In this document: in pieces, positions 27,501-42,500 of the stretch
Layout: every line of letters starts with the position of its first letter
Numbering within the stretch: position 1 is the stretch's first letter
NCBI GenBank assembly: GCA_963576725.1
Contig: OY755244.1
Span: forward strand, 77,065,620-77,129,619
Length of the DNA: 64,000 bases
Direction of reading: 5' to 3'
From: Azorinus chamasolen
Taxonomy: Eukaryota > Mollusca > Bivalvia > Cardiida > Solecurtidae
Notes under the pieces: generated by a model
What the model was told of the DNA's origin: nothing
What the model saw: the letters and a program-made list of their open reading frames with translations, nothing else
Database searches by the model: none
Position numbers and translations under genes: made by a program

Positions 27501-30500
27501 TCAATATCAGTTCTGTAAACAGGTGGCAGCTTAATGCAGGGTGAAAGTCATGCAGAAAGCTCCTCTAAGAGCTTTCTGCATGACTTTCACTCTGCATTAA
27601 GCTGCCACCTTCCTAAAAGTATCTAAATTCTTCTCTGCTCGAATTCTAGTTTAGAGGGTTTTTACTGTACTCATTAAAGGCTAACAAATACCCCAAATGA
27701 CTTCTTCGTATACTGTGAGAAACCAAGAAAAGGGCAATAACTCCAGCTAGAGTGATCAGATCCAAATCAACAGATTAAATGGATCAGATTAAGTATAAAA
27801 TTGTGTAGAGACAGGGTCTTGGTTTACCCTATCGACATGAGTTTCTCTGGTTACATAATTATGGTAATTATGGTTACAGGTAAATCAGTTTTACTGATGG
27901 CTGCAAATGAGTTTGCATTCTACAAAAATAAAATTTCTGTGTGAAAGGTTGGAGATATTTAGCTTTTCTAATTGATTCACATAACCAATGTGGTCATACC
28001 TCACAAAATTGTTGGGACATGAACCCTAACTGTTTTTAAACTTTATCAGCAAATTATTATTTCTGTCTCTACACCTGGGATTTGGCAATCTTGGTTACTC
28101 TCTTGTATTTTATCCGTGATTATGTGATATCCTTTGCCAGCAGTCGGGATCAAAACTTGATGTAGATTTACTTTGTGTATCATTAAGATCTAAACTAGTT
28201 AACACTAATTTTGTAATTTTGAAAAGAAATGGAAGAATATCTGCTTTACAGAAATTACAGACGGCAATACTGCAGTTGAAAATTTAACTTGACATATAAA
28301 GAGTTAATCTATTTTCAAGGTCTATAAATTCTGATGAAGAATTTGGGTCAGATGTTTGTGTATTGTTTTCCTGATATTTCTTCAGTTTGATTGATACTGT
28401 GATAGACTTTTGCTTAGGTCAAATATTGACTAATTGCTTCTACAAATTCCCCATAGGATTTGGAAATAAATTCCTTTACATACAAAACTGTTTCAAACTT
28501 TTGCACACCCTAATTATCTTTAACCCTTTCTCTGTTCTATGTTTATTCCAAATTCCAATACCTACTGAATACTCATGAACAAAACAGTTATACTGAAGTA
28601 TGAAACATTGTATCCATTTTAGAAAGTAAAGAAACATCAAATTCCTTAAAGCAAACAGAGCAGACCCTGATTAGATGGCTTCTTATTAAATGTGGGAGAA
28701 GGCATTTATACGAGGGAAAGGTTTAAACCTTTCAAAGCTGAATATTCAAAGTAGACTGGCCCATCAGTGTTAAACAGCAGAACCCATTCAGTATGAAAGG
28801 TTTAAATTTGGCTAAGGATTATGACTTACAAACAGTGCAGACCACAATCAGAGGACTCCTCCAGTAGCCCTCTGATCTGGGTCTATACCGTTTGCAAATG
28901 CCAGTACACTCAGTTCCCGCATTAAAACGATTGATATTCAGACATACAAACTTATGCAAATAGAGCAGACCCAGATCAAACTGAGGAGCAAGTAGATGAA
29001 GGTCTACACTTTTTCCTATTCCATTAGTTTCATTTAACCCTTTCCTCCATAAATACGCCTCTGTAAAAGTCACTTTTTGAAACCATAGTGATAAATAGAG
29101 CATTTGCTCCATAGGAGCAAATGCTCTATTTATCACAATGGTGTCAAAACTACAATTCTAAAATTCTCCTTTTCTCTAGTTAATGGTCCTTTTCGGTAGA
29201 TTTATTCAAAGAGATTGTATCTAAAAATAGCCTATGAGGTAATGGGTTAAAGCTATCGAAATGCTGCTGAATTAACTAATTCAGCTTTACAAACCAGAGA
29301 GTTGTGATTGGCTGTCAGAATATGGCAAGTTACAATATCAATCCATACAGGGTATGATATCACGCTACTCTCGACCCTAGTTGCATTTGTAAACAGCCTG
29401 GATCCAAATGAGGTGCTGAGCAACTCAGCATCGCCTCTAGGCCAAAGTTGTCTGACACTAGGTCAAAAGTTTCAAAAGTCTGTTATGACGAATGGTCAAT
29501 AGTTGTTCGAAATTGCACCAAATCGAAATTCGAGCAGATATGTTGGGGGTTTTTTTACAGCGGGTAAGGGTTTATGCTCATGATAAGTCTCTTGTTTTTA
29601 ACATACTATATTAACCTTTAGTCTGCTATGGTCCTTGGCAAACCTCTCCAAGTAATTTATAAGAGGTCCAGATAAGATACGTAAATTAAAACATTTATAA
29701 GAAGAATTCTTTTAATTCTCCGCCAAACCCTATATTGTGACCACTCTTTAGAATCGTCTCGAAGAGATGATTCTAAAGAATGGAGAAATGATGATTTTTG
29801 TATAAAATTTGGGTGCGTACCTTTATCTGTATTTAATTGTTTGGCAACTGCATTGTATGTTTCAAAGTTATATAGGCCAAGTTGTGAGCAGGTGAAAATT
29901 TACTCAGCAGACTAGAGGTTTAATAAATCAATAAATCAAGAGCACTCATGTAAGACCTTTTATATCATTAAACAATTATTAAGATTCCTATAACCTTTTA
30001 CCTGATAAACCTGCCTTTTGATCACTTTGCAAACATAGTAGACCCAGACCAGAGGCTCCTGTAGAAGCCGTCTGATCAGGGTCTGCTTGGTTTGCTTCAG
30101 GAATAATGTAGATCTAAATCTACAGTTTCTGCCATGATGAAAAAATCCTGTATGTATATGTCATTATAAAAAATCAGATAATCATTATTTGTGATGTCAT
30201 TATTGCTAAAAAGTCCCATAATTGTGTAAGTACTATGTCAGTAAAGTCTGTCTTAACCCTTTGTCTGATAGAGATATCATTGTAGGCACTTGCAAAAAGG
30301 GCAAGTGAGAAAGAGATATCATTGTAGGCACTTGCAAAAAGGGCAAGTGAGAAAAAAGTTTGCCAATCGGGCTACACTGGAGCTGAAGTAAGAGCCAATT
30401 TTTTCATCCAATTTTTACCTGATGAAACATTTCATGACGTTTGAGCATTCTGAAAGCATCAAATTTGCTCTAATTAAGCAGATAAAGCATGTTTCATTTA

Positions 30501-33500
30501 TCTGTGATAATACCAGAAAATTCCACTATGAAATCAGTATCTCGGGATGCATTACTTGTAGTTGCTTTCTGATTTTAACCCTTTTCTCCATGAATATTCA
30601 TGTAAACAAGAGCCACGTGCGGCGCCAATGCTCGTCTGATTTGGTGCTTGTCCAGCTAAATTAAAACCTTTTTAAAACAAGAGGGCCAGAATGGCCCTGA
30701 CATCGCTCACCAGACAATAAGAGGAGAAGATTTTCAAAGTTTTCAATCTATTGAAAACTTAACACCCCAGGGGCGGTGCCAATTTTGACCCCAGGGACAC
30801 AATTTATATAACTTTTGTAGAGGACCTGAACATGATGCTAAAAGAATGTAGTGAAAGAATGGATAGAGCATTAGACCACTGGATCTTGTATTCTTTGGAT
30901 GCTAGAGGCGGATTCTCCCGCCACTAATGACCTATGCAAACAGTTTGGATCCAGATCAGGGCCAACATAATGTGGTGCCTGATCTGATATCCAAACTGAT
31001 TGTCAATGAGACTGAACTTCTGAAAAACTTAGAAAGAAAGTGTGTAGTGGGATTCTCCCACCACTAATGACCTATGCAAACAGTTTGGATCCAGATCAGG
31101 GCCAACATAATGTGGTGCCTGATCTGATATCCGAACTGTTTGTCAATGAGACTGAACTTCTGAAAAACTCAGTAAGAAAGTGTGTAGTTAGGATAACTTG
31201 TGAATATGCTGCAGACAACAATTTAGCAGATGACAAAATTACCCAGCATGCAAAGAGTTAAGCTGAAATTCACAACAGATATGCTCTATATTGATAGCTA
31301 GTAGCTTAATGCAGGGCATAGGTATGAAAAAAAGCTTTAAGAGTATTCTGCATTTTGAGAATTATCCACAGTTTTCTCAATCTTAAATGAGTGTGTGTTA
31401 TTTGTCTAAACACAATTTCTACTCTACCGATCAGGCTTAGGGTGATTATATAAGAAGTCCCACTGACTGGTCTCAGCTAAGAATGATATTAAGGAGAAAC
31501 CTTTAGAATGTAATTTCTGGTGTAAAGAAGTATATACACACAGGGCAGGGCCAATTTTAACCCCAGAACTATGATACTTATAAAACTCATAAAGTTATGC
31601 TAAGTAAATCTATACACCAAATATCTAAGCACTGGGACATGTAGTTTCTGACAAGAATATTTTTAAAGTTTTTCCTATGCATAACTGGTGATCCCATAGG
31701 CTGTTTACGCATTCAGCTATTAAAAACTGGAAATCCCTGGGGTGGGACCAATTTTGACCCTAGGGGCATAATTTATATAACTTTTGTAGAAGTCCTGAAG
31801 TTGAAGCTATGTGCCAAATATGAAAGCTGAGGACCTTCTAGTTTTAGAGGAGATGATGTTCAAAGTTTTCACTATGTTTCTATTGAAAACTGAAAACCCC
31901 TGGGGCAGGGCCAATTTTGACCCCAGGGGTATAATTTATATAACTTTTGTAGAGGACCTACATATGATGCTATGTGCCAAAGATGAAAGCTGAGACCCCT
32001 GTAGATTCAGAGGAGAAGAACTTTAAAGGTTCAAATTGTTGACGACGAACGACGCACGACGCACGACACAGGACGCACGACGCACGCCGACGGACGACGG
32101 ACGACGGACATCAGGCGATCACAAAAGCTCACCCTGAGCACTTTGTGCTCTGGTGAGCTAAAAAAGAAAAACAAGAGTTGTTTGTAAAACATGTATACCC
32201 CCCAGACCCCCTGACCTTTGGTCTATTGACCTCAACTATAGAGGGCATCTAGTGGTCATGACCTTTGACCTAGTGACCTCAAAAACAATAGGGGTCAAAC
32301 CACCACAGCAAGTTTGAAGATCCTAAGCCAAACCCTTGAGCAAGTATTGATTGGAAACCATTTCACCAGTTAATGTCATGGTGACATTGACCTTTGACCT
32401 AGTGACCTAAAAACATTAGGGGTCATCTAGTGGTCATGACCAACCACCACAGCAAGTTTGAAGATCCTAAGCCAAACCCTTGAGCAGTTATTGATTGGAA
32501 ACCATTTCACCAGTTAATGTCATTGTGACCTTGACCATTGACCTAGTGACCTCAAAAACATTAGGGGTCATCTAGTGGTCATGACCAACCACCACAGCAA
32601 GTTTGAAGATCCTAAGCCAAACCCTTGAGCAGTTATTGATCGGAAACCATTTCACCAGTTAAGGCCATGGTGACCTTGACCTTTGACCTCAAAAACAAGA
32701 GGGCTCATCTAAGTTGTCATGACCAACCACCACAGCAAATTTGAAGATCCTAAGCCAAACCCTTGAGCAGTTATTGATCAGAAACCATTTTACCAGTTAA
32801 GGTCTTGGTGACCTTGACCTTTGACCTAGTGACCTCAAAAACAATAGAAGTCATCCAGTGGTCATGACCAACTACCACAGCAAGTTTGCAGGTTCTAAGC
32901 CAAACCCTTGAGCAGTTATTGATCGGAAACCATTTAACCAGTTAAGGTCATGGTGACCTTGACATGTGCAAAGCAACATACCCCCATTTTTTTCAAAAGG
33001 GGGGGGGGGTTATAAAAAGAGCCAAAACTCCAAAATTTTGAAATCAAGGGCTATGGTTCTTATATAGGGGCCTTCTTCTCAATGAGATCTACTAACCTAT
33101 GAAGTTTCATGCTGATACCTCTTATACTTTTTGAGTTTTTGCACGCCCAAGTGATCACATTAGCAGAAAACAGACAAACTAAAAATAATAATGTCATGAA
33201 TATTAATTAGATTATTTTTCAAAATAGCACATGGGCATAGTAGCTTTTGGCCATTTCAGAAACTGAAGAATCATACCTATATATAATTTATTATATCATA
33301 AGTAAACAGAGCAGACCCTGATCAGATGGCTCCTATAGGAGCCATCTGATCTGGGTCTTCTCTGTTTGCAAAGCGCAGAAAGGTGTATTTAAAGAGTAAA
33401 GGGTTAATCATTATCACCAAATTTGACTATTGCAGGTTTCTAGAAGAATGCATATGAACCTTGAAATAACCAAGTAAAGGGTCTTTGACTTATTCAAGTC

Positions 33501-36500
33501 TTTCATTACAATTTAACAGTTGAATGTTTTGATAATAATAAACAACATCTTGCTTATGCAATCAACTTCTGGTTGCTTACAGCACTAGTACAAATCATGA
33601 CTATTACCGTTTTATATTTGATTGTAAGATTTAGGGTGTATAATAACTCACATATCAATGTTTCACTCTTTAGGTTTTGTCTCAATCATAAATTCAAGTG
33701 TGAGAAAATTTGGAAGGGAATCTCACAGCTGACTATATAGGACATGAACTAGTTTTGCATCAGGTTTTCCCCGCCCCTGAACTTTTGGCCCAGATAAAAA
33801 TTAAAAGAGTAAAATACTGATAGATCTATATAGATAATTATTAATACTATAATAAAATTTAACGCAGTAATAGAATTTCTTGTGGTCATAGTGATGTTTT
33901 AGCATGTATGTAATTTATTATTAAATAATTCGGCAAAATTAAACTCTGATGTTTACCTTTAACCCTTTCCTCCATAAATACGCCTTTCTACGCCTCTGTA
34001 AAAATCACCCATTGAAACCATTGTGATAAATAGAGCATTTGCTCCTATAGGAGCAAATGCTCTATTTATCACAATGGTTTCAAACTACAAAATTCTAACA
34101 TTTTCCTTTTCTCCAGTTAATGCTCCTTTTCATAAGATTTATTCAAAGTGGTTGGATCTAAAAATAGCCTATGAGGGAATGGGTTAAAGCATTCACTCAT
34201 AAACATAAGAGTCTTTAAAAACAGGTGGCTGCTTAATGAGGATGAAATTTACACATAAAACTCCTTGAAGAGCTCTCTGCATTACCTTTTCCTGCCTTAG
34301 GCTACAACATATCTTTTTACAACATTTTTCCACTTTGATTCATTTGCACCAAACATTGCGAACCCGGTTCAAAGTTGATTTGGATGAACATTGTTTGCCA
34401 ATGTATGAATGCACTCTTTCCCATTACACTGGCGGTATTACCAGCAATCAAGCAACAAAACCATGCAGTAAAACCCCTCTAAACCAGATTTCTAGTAGAG
34501 AAGAATTTACATATTTTTATACAGGTGGCTGCTTAATGCAAGGTGAAAGTCATGCAGAAAGCTCCTAGAGGAGCTTTCTGCATGACTTTCACCCCACATT
34601 AAGCTGCCACTTGTCTCCAACTTGTATTTGTTATACTAAATTTTAACATCTGGTTTAGAGGAGTTTTTCTGTATTTACTTCCAAGGAACAAAATAAGCCA
34701 CAATCAATACTAAGAAACTATACCACCTTCAAAAATATGTTGATTTGGGCCTTTAGGTTTTAATTAGTTTACTCTACTGCAAATGAAATTATGGGCCGAC
34801 TGCCAGAATCATCTCACCTTTCTTGCTATGAGAATAAGCAAAACATCAGATAAGGGACGATATTAACCTTTGATATGTCACAAGCATATTCATGTTGGCC
34901 TTAGTAAATAGTCAAGAAACAGATAAGACACCATCAGCCTCTTATTAGAATCCAAAAGAAATCAACTTAAATTCAAACTATTTGACGATCTGATTAAATA
35001 TCTCAAATTGGAAGAAAATTCCTTTTCAAGAGTTGAAGTTGACGACAGTTTGCTCAGCAAATTAACCCTTTCAGTGTGATTCTGTGCTAAATCTTCTTTG
35101 TAAACAGTGTAGACACAGATGAGAGGGCTCCAAAAGGCACTCTCTCATCAAGATCTGCTTTGTTTGTCATGTTACAGTTTTTCTTCAAAAAATATCCCTG
35201 AATATTCACGGTAAGTACATGTATGACCTTTTTGTATTTTAGAATAGTCCATTAAAAAATTCAGCAATGACAGGGTTAAAGCTTTAACTTCTGCATCCCA
35301 ATACATATACAAACTGAACATAATCTACCCTACTCTGCATAAAACACATATAATGCTTCTTTATCTGTTTCAGATCAATAAACAGCATCGTAACTTCGAT
35401 GATTTACGCTCTTCCAACAGCCTCGGTATTGTGTTAACATTTGGTTGATATTAACTATCTTCTATCAACTTTACAACTATAATGCATTTTACGTATTTTT
35501 TACGACAACCAATAACTTTAATAACACAATTGTTAAACACTCCACATTGCATTCAATACTAATCCTGCTAAGTAATATGTTGTCTGCTAACATTGCACCC
35601 TGCCTCAGTTCTCAAATTTGCCTTCTTTTCTACTTCTCTTACAAAAACATCATTCAAGTGTCAGACAGTTTGAATCCTGAGGAGACATCAAGTTACTTGG
35701 CATCTCATCCGGATTCAAACTGTTTGCAAAGATCATCCTTTATTCCCCAGCAGCCTGTTAGCTAGGAGTTGAAAGCATCACAAGTTCAAGTTTAATTGTT
35801 CCATGCCTGAATAACTACAACCACATGTTAAGAGATCAGTTGCACAATACAAACTATGTAACCCATTCTCAGGTGCAGCTCACCTCAATAAAACTGCTGA
35901 GCTAACAAATATTCATTAACCTGTTTCCAGCCTTGAAAACAATAGTTTTCATCCTATTTTTCCATGTCTGTCTGGACTGAACTATAAAATACAGTTAAAC
36001 CAGCCTATAATGACCCTATTATGAATAAGAGCAGGTGGTTACTTAATCATAATGCAGGACTAAAATAATGCAGAAAGCTTCCAGGGATGCAGGAGCTTTC
36101 CGCATAACCTTGACATTGAATTACTCTAGCTGAAATTAGCATTTTGGTTGCTATAAACGAGTTCACAGTATATATACCCGAAGGGATATTTGAACAAGGT
36201 AACAAAGAGTTTTCAAAGGCAAATGTGTGTCACCTGTAAAAATTGTAACAACAAGCAAAAAATGCGGAAACCGAATTAAAGCCGGATTTTTTTGTGTTGA
36301 CCTTGATCCAATTTTATGTATCCTTGTATCAACTGAAAGATCTTCACCCAAGCTTTCTGCATACCAAATATAAATTGTCCAGCATATGTAGTTCAGAAGT
36401 TATAACAAAATTTTAATGACAGCCAAGTTTTCAAAATAGTGACCTTGACCTGATTTCAGGAATCTTTATGTCATCTGTAAGGTCCTTACCAAAGCTATCT

Positions 36501-39500
36501 GAACACCAAAGGTGAATTACCTAGCATTAGTGGATCAGAAGTTACAGCAAAATGTTAAAGTTTGTTAAAAACAGCAAAGTTTTCAAAATAGTGACCTTCA
36601 CCGTCACCCAATTTCATGTATCCTTGTATCAACTGAAAGACCTTCACCCAAGCTATCTGCATACCAAATATAAATTGTCTAGCATATGTAGTTAAGAAGT
36701 TACAACAAACTTTTAATGACAGCTATATTTTCAAAATAGTGACTGTGACCTGATTTCAGGTATCTTTGTGTCATCTTTAAGGTCCTTACCAATGCTATCT
36801 GAATACCAAAGGAGAATTGCCTAGCGTTTATGGATCAGAAGTTATAGCAAAATGTCAAAGTTTGTTAAAAACTGCCAAGTTTTCAAAATAGTGACCTTGA
36901 CCTTGACCCTATTTCATGTATCCTTGTATCAACTGAAAGGCCTTCACCAAAGCTATCTCCATACCATATATGAATTGTCTAGCATATGTGGTTCAGAAGT
37001 TAAGACAAAATGTTGAAGTTTTTCAATGATGGCCAAGTTTTAAATATAGTTACCTTGACCTTGACCTAATTTCAAATACCTTTATATCATCTGAAAGGCC
37101 TTTACCAAAGCCATCTGTATACAAAAGATGAATTGCCTAGCATTTGTAGTTCAGAAGTTATAGCAATGTTAAAGTTTGTTAAAAACGGCAAAGTTTTCGA
37201 AATAGTGACCTTGACCTAGTTTCATGTATTCTTGTATCAAGTGAAAGGCCTTTACCAAAGCTATCTGCATACCATATATGAACTGTCTAGCTTAAGTAAT
37301 TCAGAAGTTGTAAGCAATGTTAAAGTTTTGTTAACGACGACACGCCCAACCGTCCGCCCACCAGGTGTTCGCCAAACTATAAGCCGAGATTTTTCTCGAA
37401 AAATCCGGCTAAAAATGTGTGACAGGCACACACAGATGGACAGACAACAGTAAACTGATCCGTTAGTGTCATCCTGACAAAACAGGAAAAACAACTAGAC
37501 TGTCGCAGGACAGCAAAGCTCGCCTATTGTAGACCTTGTCTACAAAGTTGAAGACCAAAATATTTTTCTATTTTAACTGAACTACATCAATGTTAAACCT
37601 ACATGAAAACTCTATTCCAAATACCAGCTACCTATGGCAAGTATTTCATGTTGTATTAGTGCATTTTAACACTTACCCCAAAACTTTAACCTTGAGATTT
37701 CAGCCCAAAAAGCTAAGTTCAAAACAGGTGAAATTTGGACTAAAATTCAATTTTATTTTAAATTTGAACTACACTACATCAATGTGCAACACACAGGGAA
37801 CCTCCATTCCAAATATCAGCTTTCTAGGCCAAATATTTCATGTAGTATTAGTGCATTTCAACACTTACCCCAAAACTTTAACCTTCCTATTTCAGCCCAA
37901 AAAGCTAAGTCCAAAACAGGTGAAATTTTGACTAAAATTCAATTTTATTTCAAATTTTAACTACACTACATAAATGTTCAACACACTGGGAACCTCCATT
38001 TCAAGTATCAGCTTCCTAGGGCAAATATTTCATGTAGTATTAGTGCATTTCAACACTTACCCCAAAACTTTAACCAAAAGCCAACGCCAACGCCGGGATG
38101 ATTCCATAAGCCCCCCTATTCTTCGAATAGGCGAGCTAAAAAGTGCACAGCCATAAAAACTGCTACATGCAAATTGTTCTTGATCAGGGTCACTATCCCA
38201 CAACCCGTAATAACAGATTATGTGATTCAAATACTTTTTCAAATTGAAGCTAGGAAGTTTGTTGGGTTTTTTTCAACTTTAATATAACAGGCCTTTTTCT
38301 GGCAATTTTGGAAAAATGCATTTCAATAACCGGGAAAAACTCATTGATTTGGAAAGCATTTTTAATCCTATTTTACTTATATTGTAAAGTTTTAGCATTT
38401 TTATAAAAATTTAGTCCTTTTTGCCAAATTGCATTTTGGAATGGGTCCTTTTAACAGACCCATGTAGACGCCAGAGAAAGGCTTTGTATAAGTATGTCTC
38501 CCATGATCATCCTAAGTCAATTCCTAAAAATACAGAGTGGAGCATGAACCTTTCAGAATCTCATTTATAATTACAAGAGGGCCAGAATGGCCCTGAAGCG
38601 CTCACCAGACAATCAGAGGAGAAGATATTCAAAATTTTCACTATATGTTTCTGTTGAAAACTGGCTACCCCTGGGACGGGGCCAATTTTGACCCCAGGGC
38701 CATAATTTATATAACTTTTGTAGAGGACCTGAACATGATGCTATGTGCAAAATATGAAAGCTGAGAACCACCCAGTTTCAGAGAAGAAGATATTCAAAGA
38801 TTTCACTATTTGTTTCTATTGAAAACTGCTCAACCCCTGGGGCGGGCCAATTTTGACCCCAGGGCCATAATTTATATCACTTGTGTAGAGGACCTGAACA
38901 TGATGCTCTGTGCCAAATATGAAAGCTAAGAGCCTTCCAGCTTAAGAGGAGAAGATTTTCAAAGATTTCACTATTTGTTTCTATTGAAAACTGCCCAACC
39001 CCTGGGGCGGGCCAATTTTGACCCCAGGGCCATAATTTATATAACTTTTTTAGAGGACCTAAACAAGATGCTATGTGCCAAATATGAAAGCTGAGAGCCT
39101 TCCAGTTTTAGAGAAGAAGATTTTCAAAGATTTCACTATTTTTTTCTATTGAAAACTGCCCACCCCCTGGGGCAGGGCCAATTTTGACTCCAGGGCCATA
39201 ATTTAAATAACTTTTGTAGAGGACCTAAACATGATTATATGTGCCAAATATGAAAGCTGAGAGCCTTCCAGTTTCATAGGAGAAGATTTTCAAAGATTTC
39301 ACTATTTGTTCTATTGAAAACTGCCCACCCCAGGGGCGGGGCCAATTTTGACCCCAGGGCCATAATTTATATAACTTTTTTAGAGGACCTGAGCATGATG
39401 CTATATGCCAAATATGAAAGCTGAGAGCCTTCCAGTTTCAGAGAAGAAGATTTTCAAAGATTTCACTATTTGTTTCTACTGAAAACTGCCCACCCCTGGG

Positions 39501-42500
39501 GCGGGGCCAATTTTGACCCCAGGGCCATAATTTATATAATTTTTGTAGAGGACCTGAACATGATGCTCTGTGCCAAATATGAAAGCTAAGAGCCTTCCAG
39601 TTTCAGGAGAAGATTTTCAAAGTTTTCACTATTTGCTTCTACTGAAAAATGCCCACCCCTGGGGCGGGGCCAATTTTAACCCTAGGGCCATAATTTATAT
39701 AACTTTTGTAGAGGACCTGAGCATGATGCTATATGCCAAATATGAAAGCTGAGAGCCTTCCAGTTTCAGAGAAGAAGATTTTCAAAGATTTCACTATTTG
39801 TTTCTACTGAAAACTGCCCACCCCTGGGGCGGGGCCAATTTTGACCCCAGGGCCATAATTTATATAACTTTTGTAGAGGACCTAAACAAGATGCTATGTG
39901 CCAAATATGAAAGCTGAGAGCCTTCCAGTTTTAGAGAAGAAGATTTTCAAAGATTTCACTATTTTTTTCTATTGAAAACTGCCCACCCCCTGGGGCAGGG
40001 CCAATTTTGACTCCAGGGCCATAATTTAAATAACTTTTGTAGAGGACCTAAACATGATGCTCGGTGCCAGATATGAAAGCTGAGAGCCTTCCAGTTTCAG
40101 AGGAGAAGATTTTCAAAGATTTCACTATTTGTTTCTATTGGAAACTGCCCAACCCCTGGGGCGGGGCCAATTTTGACCCCAGGGCCATAATTTATATAAA
40201 TTTTGTAGAGGACCTGAACATGATGCTATGTGCCAGATATGAAAGCTGAGAGACTTCCAGTTTCAGAGAAGAAGATTTTCAAAGATTTCACTATTTGTTT
40301 CTACTGAAAACTGCCCACCCCTGGGGCGGGGCCAATTTTGACCCCAGGGCCATAATTTATATAACTTTTGTAGAGGACCTGAACATGATGCTCTGTGCCA
40401 AATATGAAAGCTAAGAGCCTTCCAGTTTCAGAGGAGAAGATTTTCAAAGTTTTCACTATTTGCTTCTACTGAAAAATGCCCACCCCTGGGGCCGGGCCAA
40501 TTTTAACCCCAGGGCCATAATTTATATAACTTTTGTAGAGGACCTGAACATGATGCTCTGTGCCAAATATGAAAGCTGAGAGCCTTCCAGATTCAGAGGA
40601 GAAGATTTTCAAAGTTTTACTATATGTTTCTATTGAAAACTTCCCACCCCTGGGGCGGGGCCAATTTTGACCCCAGGGGCATAATTTATATAACTTTTGT
40701 AGAGGACCTAAGGATGATGCTATGTGCCAAAGATGAAAGCTGAGAACCCTGTAGATTCAGAGGAGAAGATTTTTAAAGGTTCAAATTGTTGACGACGAAC
40801 GACGCACGACACACGACGCACGACGCACGACGCACGCCGACGGACGACGGACATCAGGCCATCACAAAAGCTCACCCTGAGCACTTCGTGCTCTGGTGAG
40901 CTAAAAACAGTCAAAGAGAAACATTGTTCTTTTGTTTCATGAAGAACACCTTGACCTAAAGCAAAATGACACATCCCATCGACCTCTTACACTCAAAGCT
41001 ATTTATTCAGTTTTCCTTAATCCTTAAACTGTTAAATAATTAAACTGGCCCCTCCCTTTCTGAATATTAAATAAACAAAAAATTGTATCAATTTTATCAC
41101 AAAACAATTTTTATGACAAAAATTGCCGACCAATATCAAAGGGCTCCCTCTATACTGTTTGCAAAGATCTTTACTCAGTCCTCACATTTTAAGGTTAACA
41201 TTCATAAAATTTCCAGATAATTTCAGGTAAATTTTATGAAAGTGTATTTGTGTTGTGTTTTAAAAAAATTCAACTTCACAACTTCAGTTGAATACTAAGT
41301 TCTGACTACTTTCTGAAAACAAAAATTCTTTTTTCATATCTGTGACCTTGACCATGAATCTATATGGTATTTTATACCAGGGCTCTACAATAACTTTTGA
41401 ATGTGGTTGCCAATTCGGGCAAGTTGCTTGAAATTTAGTTGTCTGAACTAGTTTTCAGGTTGCCCAAATATGGATTTGTATTTCTTACCATAAGTAATCA
41501 CCCTGCCAATTCAGAAGAAAACCACACTTACATTTTAGTTCATCATTTTTTTTTATTTTGTTCATTGGTAGATTTAGCTTCCGGATTAGAATTAATTTGG
41601 TTTACATCTCACTACAAAATTTCAAATTGTCCCAACCAACTGTTAATGTAGAGCTCTGTCTACACCAACAGAATTGTTATATCTCATTTCAAACTGAAGC
41701 AATTTTCATACCTGTGACCTTGACCTTGAAATGAGTGGGCATTCTACCATATCAAGTTTTTGAATGAATGTTTATTCTATTTCCAGTAATAGTGAGTTAC
41801 TGACATTGACAAAACATGACCCAAAAGTGAACATTCACTGTTTTTCCACAATAGCTTTCTGTTCAACCAGTTTCCATGAAATCACATTAAAACCTGTGAC
41901 CATGTCTTTGAAATGAGTGATCTCAAATGTGATACTGCCAGTCTGCTATTTCATCTACATGTAATTGATTAAATTATCATGTAAAGATGTTTCCTTGCAC
42001 TTATTCAATCAAAACTAGTTTTTCAGCAAGAAACATTTTTCAAAAGTGTATGTGACATTGAAATATATTTGAGTGTCTCACTCCCCTGCAATGCCTTGGA
42101 TCCTTTCTTTCTATGGTATACATGTATACTCAACAAGTTTAATTCAATAACTCATCTCTAAATATTGTATTTTTTAAACTAGGATCATTTTCAGCACTAT
42201 AACCGTGACCCTATCACAATATCTGTTCACATGCACAACTATACTGGGTGCAAAGCCTTTTCACTAATTTTCACTGAAATCTGTCAAAAGGTTTATGAGA
42301 ACAAGTGCTGACAAAGTCCTCAAATGATATTTCTAGCATAACAATTTCTGCCCTTGGCCATAACACAGAGTCATGGTGAATTAGAATAACTTTGTCTAAT
42401 TACTTCTGCCAAGTTTCATCAAAAGCTAGCAAGCTCTATACGAGAAAATATAATGGTAAATTTTGTCACATCCATACATCCTTCTATCCAGAATGGAATA

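Larger units (their letters stand above)
30603..33186 (+). mobile_element. class T element interrupted by two other class T elements
   Basis: Head ACAAGAGCCACGTGCGGCGC and CTGATTTGGTGCTTGTCCAG (30603-30675) continue at about 33017 with GAGCCAAAACTCCAAAATTT and end AAACTAAAAA. The join is supported by the uninterrupted relative at 53395-53640, where the same two blocks follow each other. Confidence 0.7.
30577..33407 (-). repeat. family A1 MITE split by 2.6 kb of nested class T elements
   Basis: Left part 30577-30602 (TTAACCCTTTTCTCCATG to TTCATGTAA). The right part from about 33187 (ATGTCATGAATATTAATTAG), with intact core ATGGCTCCTATAGGAGCCAT near 33330, ends AGTAAAGGGTTAA. Confidence 0.82.

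Noticed and set aside
38573..40974. Short frames such as [18 protein letters not shown] peptides, also at 31811 and 49616
   Set aside because: They recur once per monomer of the arrays, are interrupted in most copies and lie in non-coding repeats.
41378..41658. 8-bp target duplication for the CAGGGCTCTACA element
   Set aside because: The flanks TTTTATAC and TCTACACC do not match, so only the inverted ends are claimed.
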